This document shows, piece after piece, positions 43,855 through 51,686 of a stretch of DNA of 64,000 nucleotides; the first letter of the stretch is position 1; every line of letters begins with the position of its first letter. Source of the DNA: UBA8941 sp963780545 (GTDB taxonomy: Archaea > Thermoproteota > Bathyarchaeia > TCS64); the NCBI GenBank assembly GCA_963780545.1, contig CAWACK010000024.1:1-64000 (forward strand), given 5' to 3'. A program made the position numbers and the translations under genes. The notes under the pieces are model-generated. The model had not been told where the DNA came from. It saw only the letters and a list, made by a program, of their open reading frames with translations, and did no database searches.

Positions 43855-45066
43855 TCAGGTCTTTGGGCGAATGCTCCCATAAGTCTCCTTTGTGAAGATG
43901 ACAATAACAACTATAGTGAATAAACTAAGCCCGAGGCTTATTATGTTGGGCATAAAGTAGCTTCCAGTAACGTCCACCAGGCTACCGTAAACTGGGGCAA
44001 GAAGGCTTGAGAGAATGATGCTCGTCCCATTCATCAGCCCCAATCCAATCCCAGTCTTCCCCGCGGGGAGCACCTCTCCACCCATACTGAAGAAGAGAAC
44101 CCAGATGCTTCCACATAGGCACATTGCGCCCCATATTCCGGCGTAGACAGCCAAGTTGAGGCCCACTGGAGCGAAGATCATTACACCAAAGAGTATGCAG
44201 TTGGAGGTGGTAAAGATGATAACGGGGAGCCTTCTGCTTCTCAACCTATCGCTGATTACGCCAACGGATATGCAGCCTATAAAGCCAGCGACGGTCCCAA
44301 AGCTACTGACAACGCCTGCTTCGACGTATGTGAGTCCCTTCGTACTGATGAGGAACGGATTAATCCAGTTGTTGAGGATACCATTGAAATCCAATAACAC
44401 ATAGATTAAAAGAATCATTAAGAAACGTCTGTCCACGATAGTCTCTCTGAAAGACTGGAGAATGCCTCGACGCGACTTCTTTGGAGAAGTAATATCCGCT
44501 GAGCCGTCCCTAAGATATAAATAATTCGTCCCCCAGTTGAGGAATAGCACCCCCATAATCACAAGGTACAGAACCCTCCAGTTCCCAAGGTAAGTCTCCG
44601 CGAGGGGAAATCCCATGTAACAGGTGAATGCTCCTACACCACTTGCTGCGCTGAGTATGCCTATGGCTGTCGCTTTCCTCTCCGGTGGGAACCAGCGAGT
44701 AATTATGGTGACCGCGTTGATGTAGAAGACGCTTGTCCCGATCCCCATGATGAATTGGGCCAAGAAGATTAACTCGTACCGGTAGCTAAGCCAGAAGAGT
44801 AGGCTTCCTATGCAGGTGAGTGCTGTAAACCCCAGTATAGCTTTGCGGGGTCCCATAACATCTGTGAGTACACCAGAAGGAAACTGCATGACGCCGTATA
44901 TGAGGTAGAAGGCTGTGATTAGGAGACCCATCTCGCCGAGACTGATTCCCATCTCCCGTATGAGCAGGGGTGATAGGGCGGAGGCTGAGTTACGGAGGAA
45001 GTTCTCTACAAAGTATGATACACAGAGCGTGGCAAGTATGAGAACTGCTTGCTTTGGCTTCTCCAA
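43855..45066 (-). CDS. MFS transporter
   Basis: 403 residues, twelve hydrophobic helices. The loop 2-3 motif GVLTDVMGPRKAIL (near 67-80) and its equivalent GVISDRLRSRRLPVI in the second half define the MFS. The start MEKPKQAVLILATLCVSYFVENFLRNSASALSP resembles ACS-family organic-anion transporters. It is placed beside the methylcitrate-like cluster and may import its substrate, but this is positional inference. The stop is TGA. Confidence 0.88.
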   Translation of the reverse strand: MEKPKQAVLILATLCVSYFVENFLRNSASALSPLLIREMGISLGEMGLLITAFYLIYGVMQFPSGVLTDVMGPRKAILGFTALTCIGSLLFWLSYRYELIFLAQFIMGIGTSVFYINAVTIITRWFPPERKATAIGILSAASGVGAFTCYMGFPLAETYLGNWRVLYLVIMGVLFLNWGTNYLYLRDGSADITSPKKSRRGILQSFRETIVDRRFLMILLIYVLLDFNGILNNWINPFLISTKGLTYVEAGVVSSFGTVAGFIGCISVGVISDRLRSRRLPVIIFTTSNCILFGVMIFAPVGLNLAVYAGIWGAMCLCGSIWVLFFSMGGEVLPAGKTGIGLGLMNGTSIILSSLLAPVYGSLVDVTGSYFMPNIISLGLSLFTIVVIVIFTKETYGSIRPKT

Positions 45067-45373
45067 GAGATCACTTAGGCTCGATAGACGTGTCGGTTTG
45101 TCTTTTAAAATTAGTGTATTTCAAGCGTGATTGACCTGAGGGAGGCACAGGGTGAGGTATCGTGAAGAATATTCGAGAACATTAATAACTGGTTAAGATC
45201 TTCTCTTCCACTTATCGAATGCGCCACTACCATGTCTTGCTCGCGAAAATAGGGCACGTTAATTCATAAATTAACCATAATCTATGTCAGTAATATTAAT
45301 CCATAGAACTTTAATATTCACACACGTAGCGAATCCATATCTCTTAAAAACAAAAAAATGGCCATGAAGAGAC
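45067..45373. other. Intergenic region
   Basis: No gene or recognisable element except AT-rich promoter-like sequence before the small zinc-finger gene. Confidence 0.35.
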
Positions 45374-45550
45374 ATGGAAAAATCTGGCATGGCCAAAAAG
45401 GAGCTCCATAGATGCGTCCACTGCCATAAAACACTCAATAACTTCATAGCCTATATCCCGGGCGAAGGCGAGTCATGCCTCAGATGCTTTACGGAATATG
45501 CTCAGAGTAAGGAAGTTTTGGCAATAACGTCCCTAGAGACTAAGAAATAA
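45374..45550 (+). CDS. Small zinc-ribbon protein (58 aa)
   Basis: Compact protein with two Cys pairs: HRCVHCHK (residues 12-19) and ESCLRCFTEY (about 34-43), forming a plausible four-Cys zinc ribbon with an intervening GEGE turn. It starts at ATG 45374 and ends TAA. The remainder is polar and helical (AQSKEVLAITSLETKK). Archaea encode many such mini zinc ribbons, often nucleic-acid or protein binding; specific function unknown. Confidence 0.72.
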   Translation: MEKSGMAKKELHRCVHCHKTLNNFIAYIPGEGESCLRCFTEYAQSKEVLAITSLETKK

Positions 45551-45777
45551 ACAATCTTCATGCACGCTCGTTTTTTCCTCGATCACATCTTAAGGTCTTT
45601 ATACGAAACGAAAACTTGAGAAGGCGTAAGGATCATCGCCTTCTACTAATCACGATTGATGCATTGAATCTATTACACCCATTTATCGACGTAATGCCTT
45701 ATCTAAACTCCCTCAATCTAGGCGAATTTTCCTGTGCTCCGAGTTTCATCCGCATTTTCCCATATCTGGCAACTTAA

Positions 45778-46380
45778 AGAATACTTGGAGAGAGTAAACA
45801 AATTAAAATCGCGTGCAGCATTTTCGCAGAGAGACGCCAAAGGTGTCAGAGATTTAAGGTTCATCTCGATACAATTAACGTATGTCCACACACGTGTCAA
45901 GCGACTCTGCGAAGGAGAAGAGCTAGGAAAAAGCCAGATGACATAATAGACAGAAACAAAACCGACCAGACCGTAAAATCCGAGACGAGCTACTTCCTAA
46001 GCAAAGACTTCAAAAACCTCTACGGCCAAAAGCTGAAGAAAGACGAGATAACGTCGGCGCTATACGACCGACTTCTCAAGAAGCTGAACGAGAGCTACGG
46101 CGCAGCCGTGGCGAACAACGGCTACCCTCCGCTCACGAGGGAGTACATGAGCCGCATGTTGATGTCGAAGAAGACTGGGGAAACGGTCGGCGACTACGTG
46201 GGTGCGACGATGAATACTCAGTATGGTAGGTTGGAGAGGCTGGAGAAGGAGAGGGCGGGTATGACTGATGAGATGAGGGTTCGTGTGGATCAGGCGAAGA
46301 TGGCGGAGCAGTCGGCGCAGGTTCGTCAGGAGAAGAGGCGTGACCGGGTTAACCCGAAGGGGGGAAGGGGAGCAGTCTGA
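45778..46380 (+). pseudogene. Open frame of mobile-element-like protein without a normal start
   Basis: The frame is open for 200 codons, but the first GTG is at 46108. The region before it looks coding (TSYFLSKDFKNLYGQKLKKD, then SALYDRLLKKLNESYGAAV). The C-terminal part (RLERLEKERAGMTDEMRVRV, then AEQSAQVRQEKRRDRV) is highly charged and helical. A separate frame at 45734-45946 encodes another protein-like segment (VRDLRFISIQLTYVHTRVK). This suggests fused or frameshifted gene pieces. The codon style is unlike the metabolic neighbours. It probably derives from a virus or plasmid; no family recognised. Confidence 0.45.
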
Positions 46381-46790
46381 GGGGCTTTTGAATCTGCGGT
46401 CAGCGCGTGGTTTAGAAGCTTCAAATTAGATAGAGAAGTTCAGGTTTGATACTATCGAGAGTTTTACCGGGAAAACGGGTGATCTTTCAACGGCCTTGAA
46501 GAGTCAATAATCGTGTGCATTTAGTTACGATGCTGGATATGGGTGATTCCTTGGGTGAATTATTATCCATCAATCGGTGTCTTCGATTCGAACATACTTC
46601 TAAAAAAAGATCTTTACTCATCCTTTATACATCTTCTCGAACTAAATGAACTCGTTTTAGACTCGTTTTCCTAGAAAAGTTATCTTAACAGAGATGAGCG
46701 CTAGAGTGCTCGATCCCCGTGAATGAACTCTTACATAAAATGCGCGCGTGTTTAAATTCAAGGAATATTTAGGCAACATAGATAGATTTC
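46381..46790. other. Intergenic region upstream of the alcohol dehydrogenase
   Basis: No ORF supported. A CG tract (AATGCGCGCGTG, about 46738-46749) lies 40-50 nt upstream of the dehydrogenase start. Confidence 0.4.
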
Positions 46791-46799
46791 TTGACCCTT

Positions 46800-47804
46800 A
46801 TGAGAGCAATTCAAGTTAGAGCGCCTGGATCCGACTTTGAGCTGGTTCAAAAGGAAATCCCTGAACCAAAAGAACACGAAGTTCTCCTAAAAGTGGAAGC
46901 CTGTGGCATCTGTCACGGCGACGCCATCGTCAAGCAGGGATATTTCCCTGGTCTACAATATCCACGAACGCCCGGTCATGAGGTTGTTGGAACAATTGCC
47001 AAGTTGGGTTCAGAATCGCGATATTGGAAACTTGGGCAAAGAGTTGGGGTTGGCTGGCGTGGAGGGCACTGTAATAAATGCAATTCGTGCCTAAAAGGCG
47101 ATTACTGGGCTTGTGAAAGCCCCTTGGCTACTGGCATTTCAATCGACGGCGGATATGCCGAGTACATGGTTGCCCGCATGGAAGTACTAACTGCTATTCC
47201 GGATGAAATATCATCGGCGGAGGCCGCGCCTCTGCTCTGTGCAGGTGCAACAACGCTAGGCGCTTTGAAAAGCAGCTCAGCCAAAGGCGGAGACCTAATA
47301 GCGATTCATGGTTTTGGTGGTCTAGGTCACTTGGCTCTTCAGTTTGCTGTCAGGCTTGGCCTTAAGCCCGTAGTCATTTCACGGGGCAAGGAAAAGGAAG
47401 AGTTAGCGCGTAAACTGGGCGCTAAAATTTACATAGACTCAAACACAGCCAACGCCGCGAATGAGCTGATGAAGCTTGGCGGTGCCCGTGTCATCATTTG
47501 CACAGCGCCGAACAGTAAAGCCATCGGAGAACTAGTCGGAGGGTTGGCCCGCAACGGGCAACTTATAATCATAACCTACGTTGACGAACCCATCGAGATT
47601 TCGCCAAGCCAACTCATGAGGGGAGTACGATCCGTCGCTGGCTGGGTTGGAGGAAACGCCACTGATACGCTGAATTTTAGCGTTCACACACACGTTCTCC
47701 CAATGGTGGAGGTTTTCCCTCTGGAGCAAGCTGCTTTAGCATTCGAACGTATGATGTCTGCTAAGGTTCATTTCCGAGCAGTCTTGAAAATAGGAGAGGC
47801 TTGA
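46800..47804 (+). CDS. Zinc-dependent alcohol dehydrogenase family protein
   Basis: MDR-family dehydrogenase of about 334 residues. Catalytic zinc ligands are in EACGICHGDAIVKQG and TPGHEVVG. The structural zinc Cys cluster is GHCNKCNSCLKGDYWAC (near 81-97), and the NAD(P) fold starts at IHGFGGLGHLALQFA (GxGGxG, near 171-185). It starts at ATG 46800 (TTG at 46791 is an alternative). One nt separates it from the nitroreductase gene, so they are co-transcribed. It oxidises primary or secondary alcohols or reduces aldehydes. The stop is TGA. Confidence 0.9.
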   Translation: MRAIQVRAPGSDFELVQKEIPEPKEHEVLLKVEACGICHGDAIVKQGYFPGLQYPRTPGHEVVGTIAKLGSESRYWKLGQRVGVGWRGGHCNKCNSCLKGDYWACESPLATGISIDGGYAEYMVARMEVLTAIPDEISSAEAAPLLCAGATTLGALKSSSAKGGDLIAIHGFGGLGHLALQFAVRLGLKPVVISRGKEKEELARKLGAKIYIDSNTANAANELMKLGGARVIICTAPNSKAIGELVGGLARNGQLIIITYVDEPIEISPSQLMRGVRSVAGWVGGNATDTLNFSVHTHVLPMVEVFPLEQAALAFERMMSAKVHFRAVLKIGEA

Positions 47805-47805
47805 A

Positions 47806-48519
47806 ATGAGCGAAATACTTAATATCCTTAAGGAAAGGCAATCTGAAAGGGTCCCATTCGATCCGAATCATCCTGTGTCAAAAGAAAACCTGGAGCAGAT
47901 CCTAGAAGCTGGGAGTTGGGCACCAACCGCGCATAACATGCAGAACTTCGATATCGTAGCAGTTGACAAAAAAGAGGTTCTGGAGAAAATAGGAAATATC
48001 AGATCCTGTATTTCAGAGGTGTTCCTGCGCGAGAACTATGAACAGCTCTCATTCTCAAAAGAGGAGTTGCTGAGAAAGAAAACAGGAATCTTGGGTACAA
48101 TGTTTCCTCCATCTTGGGTAGACCCCTCGAAAATAGTGGAAACAGTCCGAGAAAGCTCACCTATGCCACTGACCCAATCCATCAGAGGCAGCCCACTGCT
48201 CCTGATAGTGGTCTATAATCCCCTAAAGAGGGCTCCTGCTTCTGAAGGTGATGTCTTGGGTTTCATGAGTCTCGGATGTGTTATGCAGAACATGTGGCTT
48301 ATGGCGTATTCTCTGGGTATTAGCCTACAGGTTTTAAGCACATTCGCCGCGCCGCTCATAGAAAAAGAAGTAAAAAAAATTCTCGACATTCCTGAACCTC
48401 TAAAGATTGCCTATGCTTGTCGCTTAGGATACCCTGCAGGTGCAACAAAATACCTGAGAGTACGCCGCGACATAGAAGATTTCACTCACCACAACAGGTT
48501 CGGAAACAAGGACACATGA
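47806..48519 (+). CDS. Nitroreductase family protein
   Basis: FMN-dependent nitroreductase-fold protein of 237 residues, longer than the first nitroreductase of the window. LKERQSERVPFDPNHPVSKENLEQILEAG is a variant of the N-terminal FMN motif, then ASWAPTAHNMQNFDIVAV-like block. An insertion (SFSKEELLRKKTGILGTMFP) and VLGFMSLGCVMQNMWLMAYSLGIS (second FMN block) follow. Directly downstream of the alcohol dehydrogenase with 1 nt spacing, so it may accept reducing equivalents from the same pathway. The stop is TGA. Confidence 0.88.
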   Translation: MSEILNILKERQSERVPFDPNHPVSKENLEQILEAGSWAPTAHNMQNFDIVAVDKKEVLEKIGNIRSCISEVFLRENYEQLSFSKEELLRKKTGILGTMFPPSWVDPSKIVETVRESSPMPLTQSIRGSPLLLIVVYNPLKRAPASEGDVLGFMSLGCVMQNMWLMAYSLGISLQVLSTFAAPLIEKEVKKILDIPEPLKIAYACRLGYPAGATKYLRVRRDIEDFTHHNRFGNKDT

Positions 48520-48597
48520 AAAGCAGTAGAGCGCCAACTCAATGTCTAGCTCTCTAAGAGATCTACACCGTTCACGCAATAAAGGTTCAAAATAACC

Positions 48598-48969
48598 CTA
48601 AGCTGTTTTATTACCTGATTCTCGTAGGTCACGAAGCATCTGGTCGAACTGCTCCTTCGAGATCTCACCACGTGCGTACCTCTGCCTGAGTATCTCCTCG
48701 GCGTCAAAATTGCTCCACCGATAACCAGTTTGACGGCCCCTCGAGCCCCAAAACGCGAACCTAACAACCATAAATGCCAAAATGAAGAGGAACACGACCC
48801 CGAATAAGCCAAGCCCAAATCCCCCAAACCCAACCAACGGCATCCCATAACCATACCTGTAGAAGAGCCCGAATCTCAAGAAAGAGACCACGAACAATAA
48901 CAAACCAAAGATAAGAATCAGCACCCCGAACCCAATAAAGGCCCACCTCAATGGATGAGGTCTATACAT
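48598..48969 (-). CDS. SHOCT-domain membrane protein
   Basis: Two hydrophobic segments (FIGFGVLILIFGLLLFVVSFL and GGFGLGLFGVVFLFILAFMVVRF) are followed by the C-terminal SHOCT motif ILRQRYARGEISKEQFDQML. 123 residues. SHOCT domains mediate oligomerisation; the membrane version is widespread and functionally uncharacterised. The stop is TAG. Confidence 0.85.
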   Translation of the reverse strand: MYRPHPLRWAFIGFGVLILIFGLLLFVVSFLRFGLFYRYGYGMPLVGFGGFGLGLFGVVFLFILAFMVVRFAFWGSRGRQTGYRWSNFDAEEILRQRYARGEISKEQFDQMLRDLRESGNKTA

Positions 48970-49145
48970 ACTCGTTCTAACTCGCTTGGAGACTCCGACC
49001 TATAAACTATGGTTAAAATACGCTGAAAAAGGAACCCGCCAGCAAGATCAACACCGCATACTTGGTAAACACAATATCTCCACTCCCGAACACGCGAATT
49101 TCTAGCTAACTCTTATATGTACTTCCGTAAATGAGGTGAAACAAT

Positions 49146-49258
49146 TTGTTAGACGCTATTCTCATCCTAAAGGTCGCAATAGTCCCAGTACTGATCTTGG
49201 GCACAAGCTTCGCCGGTATCCGCTGGGGACACACAGTCAGCGGATGGCTCGTAGGCTG
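49146..49258 (+). CDS. Conserved membrane protein, N-terminal part (frameshifted)
   Basis: TTG-started frame MLDAILILKVAIVPVLILGT, then FAGIRWGHTVSGWLVG, two membrane segments in the style of a conserved multi-pass family that continues LPLTSAPVIFILSLEQG. That continuation is in the next frame. One missing C at about 49256 separates the two halves. Confidence 0.65.
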
Positions 49259-49927
49259 CCTCTCACCTCCGCACCGGTTATCTTCATCCTTTCCCTCGAA
49301 CAGGGAGTTACCTTCGCTTCAATATCGGCTGAGGGTACAATCCTCGGCCTAGTCTCTTTATCGGCTTTCTCCTTAGCCTACAGCTGGTTATCGCTTCGCC
49401 TGAGAATCAGCTGGATCTATTCGCTATTACTCTGCTGGTGTATTTTCTTCTTATCATCCTTAATTTTAGAGAATTTCTCTGCAACCCTTTCAGCCTCATT
49501 TGTTGGCGTAGTTGCCTGGTTACTTATTGTTGCAAAGATCTTTCCAAAGTCAGGTAACCCTACTGAACGAGCCACATCGATGGGTGTTGGATGGGATATC
49601 CCAGTGCGCATGATAGCCGCGACGTTACTAGTTCTAATAATCACCGAGGTCGCTCCATCACTGGGTTCAAAACTAAGTGGCCTATTAACCCCCTTCCCAG
49701 TATACACGAGTATCCTAGCTGCGTCTATACAACGCAGAAATGGAGCAGCCTCGGCGGTTCAGTTTGTACGTGGGGCGACTATTGGCCTCTTCACGCCAGC
49801 CGTCTTCTTTTTAATAGTTGGTTCCCTGATCGAGGGGTGGGGTGTTGTCGTGTCATTCGTGTTGGCCACCGTGGCATCAATCATTATCCACTGGTTTCTA
49901 CTCGGAATTCTTAGTAAATCGAGTTAG
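49256..49927 (+). CDS. Conserved multi-pass membrane protein, main part (frameshifted)
   Basis: Continuation of the preceding frame: RLPLTSAPVIFILSLEQGVTF and about six further hydrophobic helices (LVSLSAFSLAYSWLSLRL, IYSLLLCWCIFFLSSLIL, LIVAKIFP, IAATLLVLIITEVAP, GLFTPAVFFLIVGSLI and the C-terminal ASIIIHWFLLGIL). The frame alone could start at 49136, but its first 45 residues are polar and not family-like, so the join at 49256 is preferred. Function unknown; possibly a transporter-like protein. The stop is TAG-free TTAG region: the frame ends at TAG (49925-49927). Confidence 0.65.
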   Translation: MPLTSAPVIFILSLEQGVTFASISAEGTILGLVSLSAFSLAYSWLSLRLRISWIYSLLLCWCIFFLSSLILENFSATLSASFVGVVAWLLIVAKIFPKSGNPTERATSMGVGWDIPVRMIAATLLVLIITEVAPSLGSKLSGLLTPFPVYTSILAASIQRRNGAASAVQFVRGATIGLFTPAVFFLIVGSLIEGWGVVVSFVLATVASIIIHWFLLGILSKSS

Positions 49928-50000
49928 GGTTTTTTTAATTTATTGAATGCGTGCTCTTGAGTTTATAGTCTAAAATACCGTGGAATGTTAGATGACTAAC

Positions 50001-50010
50001 ATGCGCGCAC
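50001..50010. repeat. Intergenic alternating CG tract
   Basis: ATGCGCGCAC, in the gap before the MscS gene. Confidence 0.5.
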
Positions 50011-50053
50011 ATACCTCATGAATTTTTAAAGATGTTGCCTCATGGGTTAACTG

Positions 50054-50872
50054 GTGTACAATCTGGGCGATACTAAGAACTCCGTTTGGCGTATCCTAAT
50101 CGTGTTTCTATTGCTAGCATCTATGATTCTAGTAAGCGTATTTTTGTTCGATGAACTAGTAGCCCCTAAAATTATTCCAAATTTATTATTCCTACAGACT
50201 CTGAGAGTCATAATAGTTCTAGCGACAATGGCTATCGCGGTATTCATAGTAAGGAGAGTAAAGAAACTCATCTTCGGAAAGAGGACAAACGCCGCAAATT
50301 TCTTCGAGTTTGCAATGATGGCGCTAATCTTTATCTTGTCAGCGTTCCAGCTGCTGCACATCTTCCACGTTGACACGAATACGTTGTTAATCAGCGGAGG
50401 CATTATCTCGATCACTGTGGGACTTATTGTATCAACATTTGTGGGCGATACCCTCGCGGGTATGCTGGTATTCCTCTTAAACCTTTACCACGTAGGAGAC
50501 ATGGTCCTCGTCAACAACATACCATGCAAAGTGGAGGAGATGAGCGCCCTCGTGACGAGGTTTAGAAACGCAGCCGGAGGAATGCTCTCAGTGCCTAACA
50601 CAGCGATCTCACAGGGAGGCGTCATAGTCACACGATTCCCCGATCAACAAGATGGATCCACTTTAAACAGACTACCCTACGTCAAGGGTGACCGTATCTA
50701 CACAACGTACATGAACGCTGAGGGAGTCGTTGAGGAACTTGACTCGATCCACACTCTAATAAAACTCGACTCAGGGATGGAGCTATCCTTCCTAAACAAT
50801 AGCGTACTCATGGGTTCCATCGCAGTCGCAAGAATCGTGATAGATAAAAATCCAGAGAAAAAAACAAGTTAA
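50054..50872 (+). CDS. MscS-family mechanosensitive channel
   Basis: Small-conductance mechanosensitive channel of 272 residues. Three N-terminal membrane helices are followed by the pore helix TM3 (LLISGGIISITVGLIVSTFV) and GDTLAGMLVFLLNLYHVGDMV, the start of the beta domain. The cytosolic vestibule sequence MLSVPNTAISQGGVIVTR contains the family S-V-P-N-T/S motif. It releases solutes on hypo-osmotic shock. The start is GTG at 50054. The stop is TAA, followed after 16 nt by CG motifs (ACACGCGCACG). Confidence 0.88.
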   Translation: MYNLGDTKNSVWRILIVFLLLASMILVSVFLFDELVAPKIIPNLLFLQTLRVIIVLATMAIAVFIVRRVKKLIFGKRTNAANFFEFAMMALIFILSAFQLLHIFHVDTNTLLISGGIISITVGLIVSTFVGDTLAGMLVFLLNLYHVGDMVLVNNIPCKVEEMSALVTRFRNAAGGMLSVPNTAISQGGVIVTRFPDQQDGSTLNRLPYVKGDRIYTTYMNAEGVVEELDSIHTLIKLDSGMELSFLNNSVLMGSIAVARIVIDKNPEKKTS

Positions 50873-51175
50873 TACCCTATTTCGAAGCACACGCGCACGT
50901 TAAAGTTTCATGCGTGCGACAGAATAATTGAATTATGCTATTCAATCCGTAAATTCAAACCCTATCTCCTACCAACAGAACTTATTGAGCAAATCATAAA
51001 AGTCTACTAATTTCTTACATGTGTGTAGTCTCATCAATATGAAAAGTAGCTGAACGCGAACCCGATAGATCCATTTTCTATCTTTAATGTTTATGCAAAT
51101 AAACCAAAACCCTACGGAGAATGAAAAGCGTGAAAATGCGCCAATAATATGTAAGCCAGGGGAGGGTTAAAGTGG
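50873..51175. other. Intergenic region with CG motifs and a nitroreductase remnant
   Basis: CG motifs at about 50889-50899 and 50910-50918; a 24-codon nitroreductase-like fragment at 50936-51010; otherwise AT-rich with no intact gene. Confidence 0.45.
50936..51010 (+). pseudogene. Nitroreductase N-terminal remnant
   Basis: The frame reads C-Y-S-I-R-K-F-K-P-Y-L-L-P-T-E-L-I-E-Q-I-I-K and then stops. SIRKFKP...P.ELIEQII is the FMN-binding N-terminus of nitroreductases. No start codon and no continuation, so this is debris of a lost gene. Confidence 0.5.
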
Positions 51176-51508
51176 ATGGATTTTCACAATCTAAGTATGT
51201 TCGAATGTGGTGTTTGCGGAGAACACGTGGAAAAGCTTTATGTGTGCAGGAACTGCGGCGTAAAGTTCTGCGAAGAAGATGGCTCACCCGAAAAGAACCT
51301 TTGCATAAACTGTTCAGAGATAGACAAGGAAAATCTTGAAGGAGAACATGAGGAGGAACGCGAGAAAGAACACGAAGAGGAAGAATCAGAAAAAGAAGAG
51401 GAAGAGAACCGGGAGGATGATAGAGAAGATAAGGAGGAATGGGAAAAAGAGGAAGAGTATTCAGTAGAGTCTCCTGAAGAAAAGGAAGAAGGCGAAGACG
51501 AAAACTAA
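51176..51508 (+). CDS. Zinc-ribbon protein with long Glu-rich tail
   Basis: 110 residues. The N-terminal zinc binding module has Cys pairs CGVCGEHVEKLYVCRNCGVKFC (in sequence: positions about 11-14, 24-27, 32) and a further CINC near 43-46, resembling a FYVE/PHD-like or double zinc ribbon. The remaining 60 residues are almost entirely Glu/Lys/Asp, giving a strongly acidic, helical or disordered tail. It may bind a basic partner such as a histone-like or ribosomal protein; inference only. The stop is TAA. Confidence 0.7.
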   Translation: MDFHNLSMFECGVCGEHVEKLYVCRNCGVKFCEEDGSPEKNLCINCSEIDKENLEGEHEEEREKEHEEEESEKEEEENREDDREDKEEWEKEEEYSVESPEEKEEGEDEN

Positions 51509-51686
51509 AAGATTATAGACATTAATTAACGAGGGAGAAGTCGCTGCTCTCTTGAAGGATTTGGGTTTTAATCGCTGGCGGATCCATATTGCCCAAAAAA
51601 AGGTCAGATCTGACCATGAAGGCGACGAAGCCCCACACGTCAAATGTGTTGATAGCATCCTGGAAGTAACAATGGTTTATTAGCGC

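Noticed and set aside
51534..51665. Short frame upstream of glgP (KDLGFNRWRIHIAQKKVRSD)
   Set aside because: Open for about 50 codons and ends in TAG just before glgP, but has no normal start and no recognisable family; possible remnant only.
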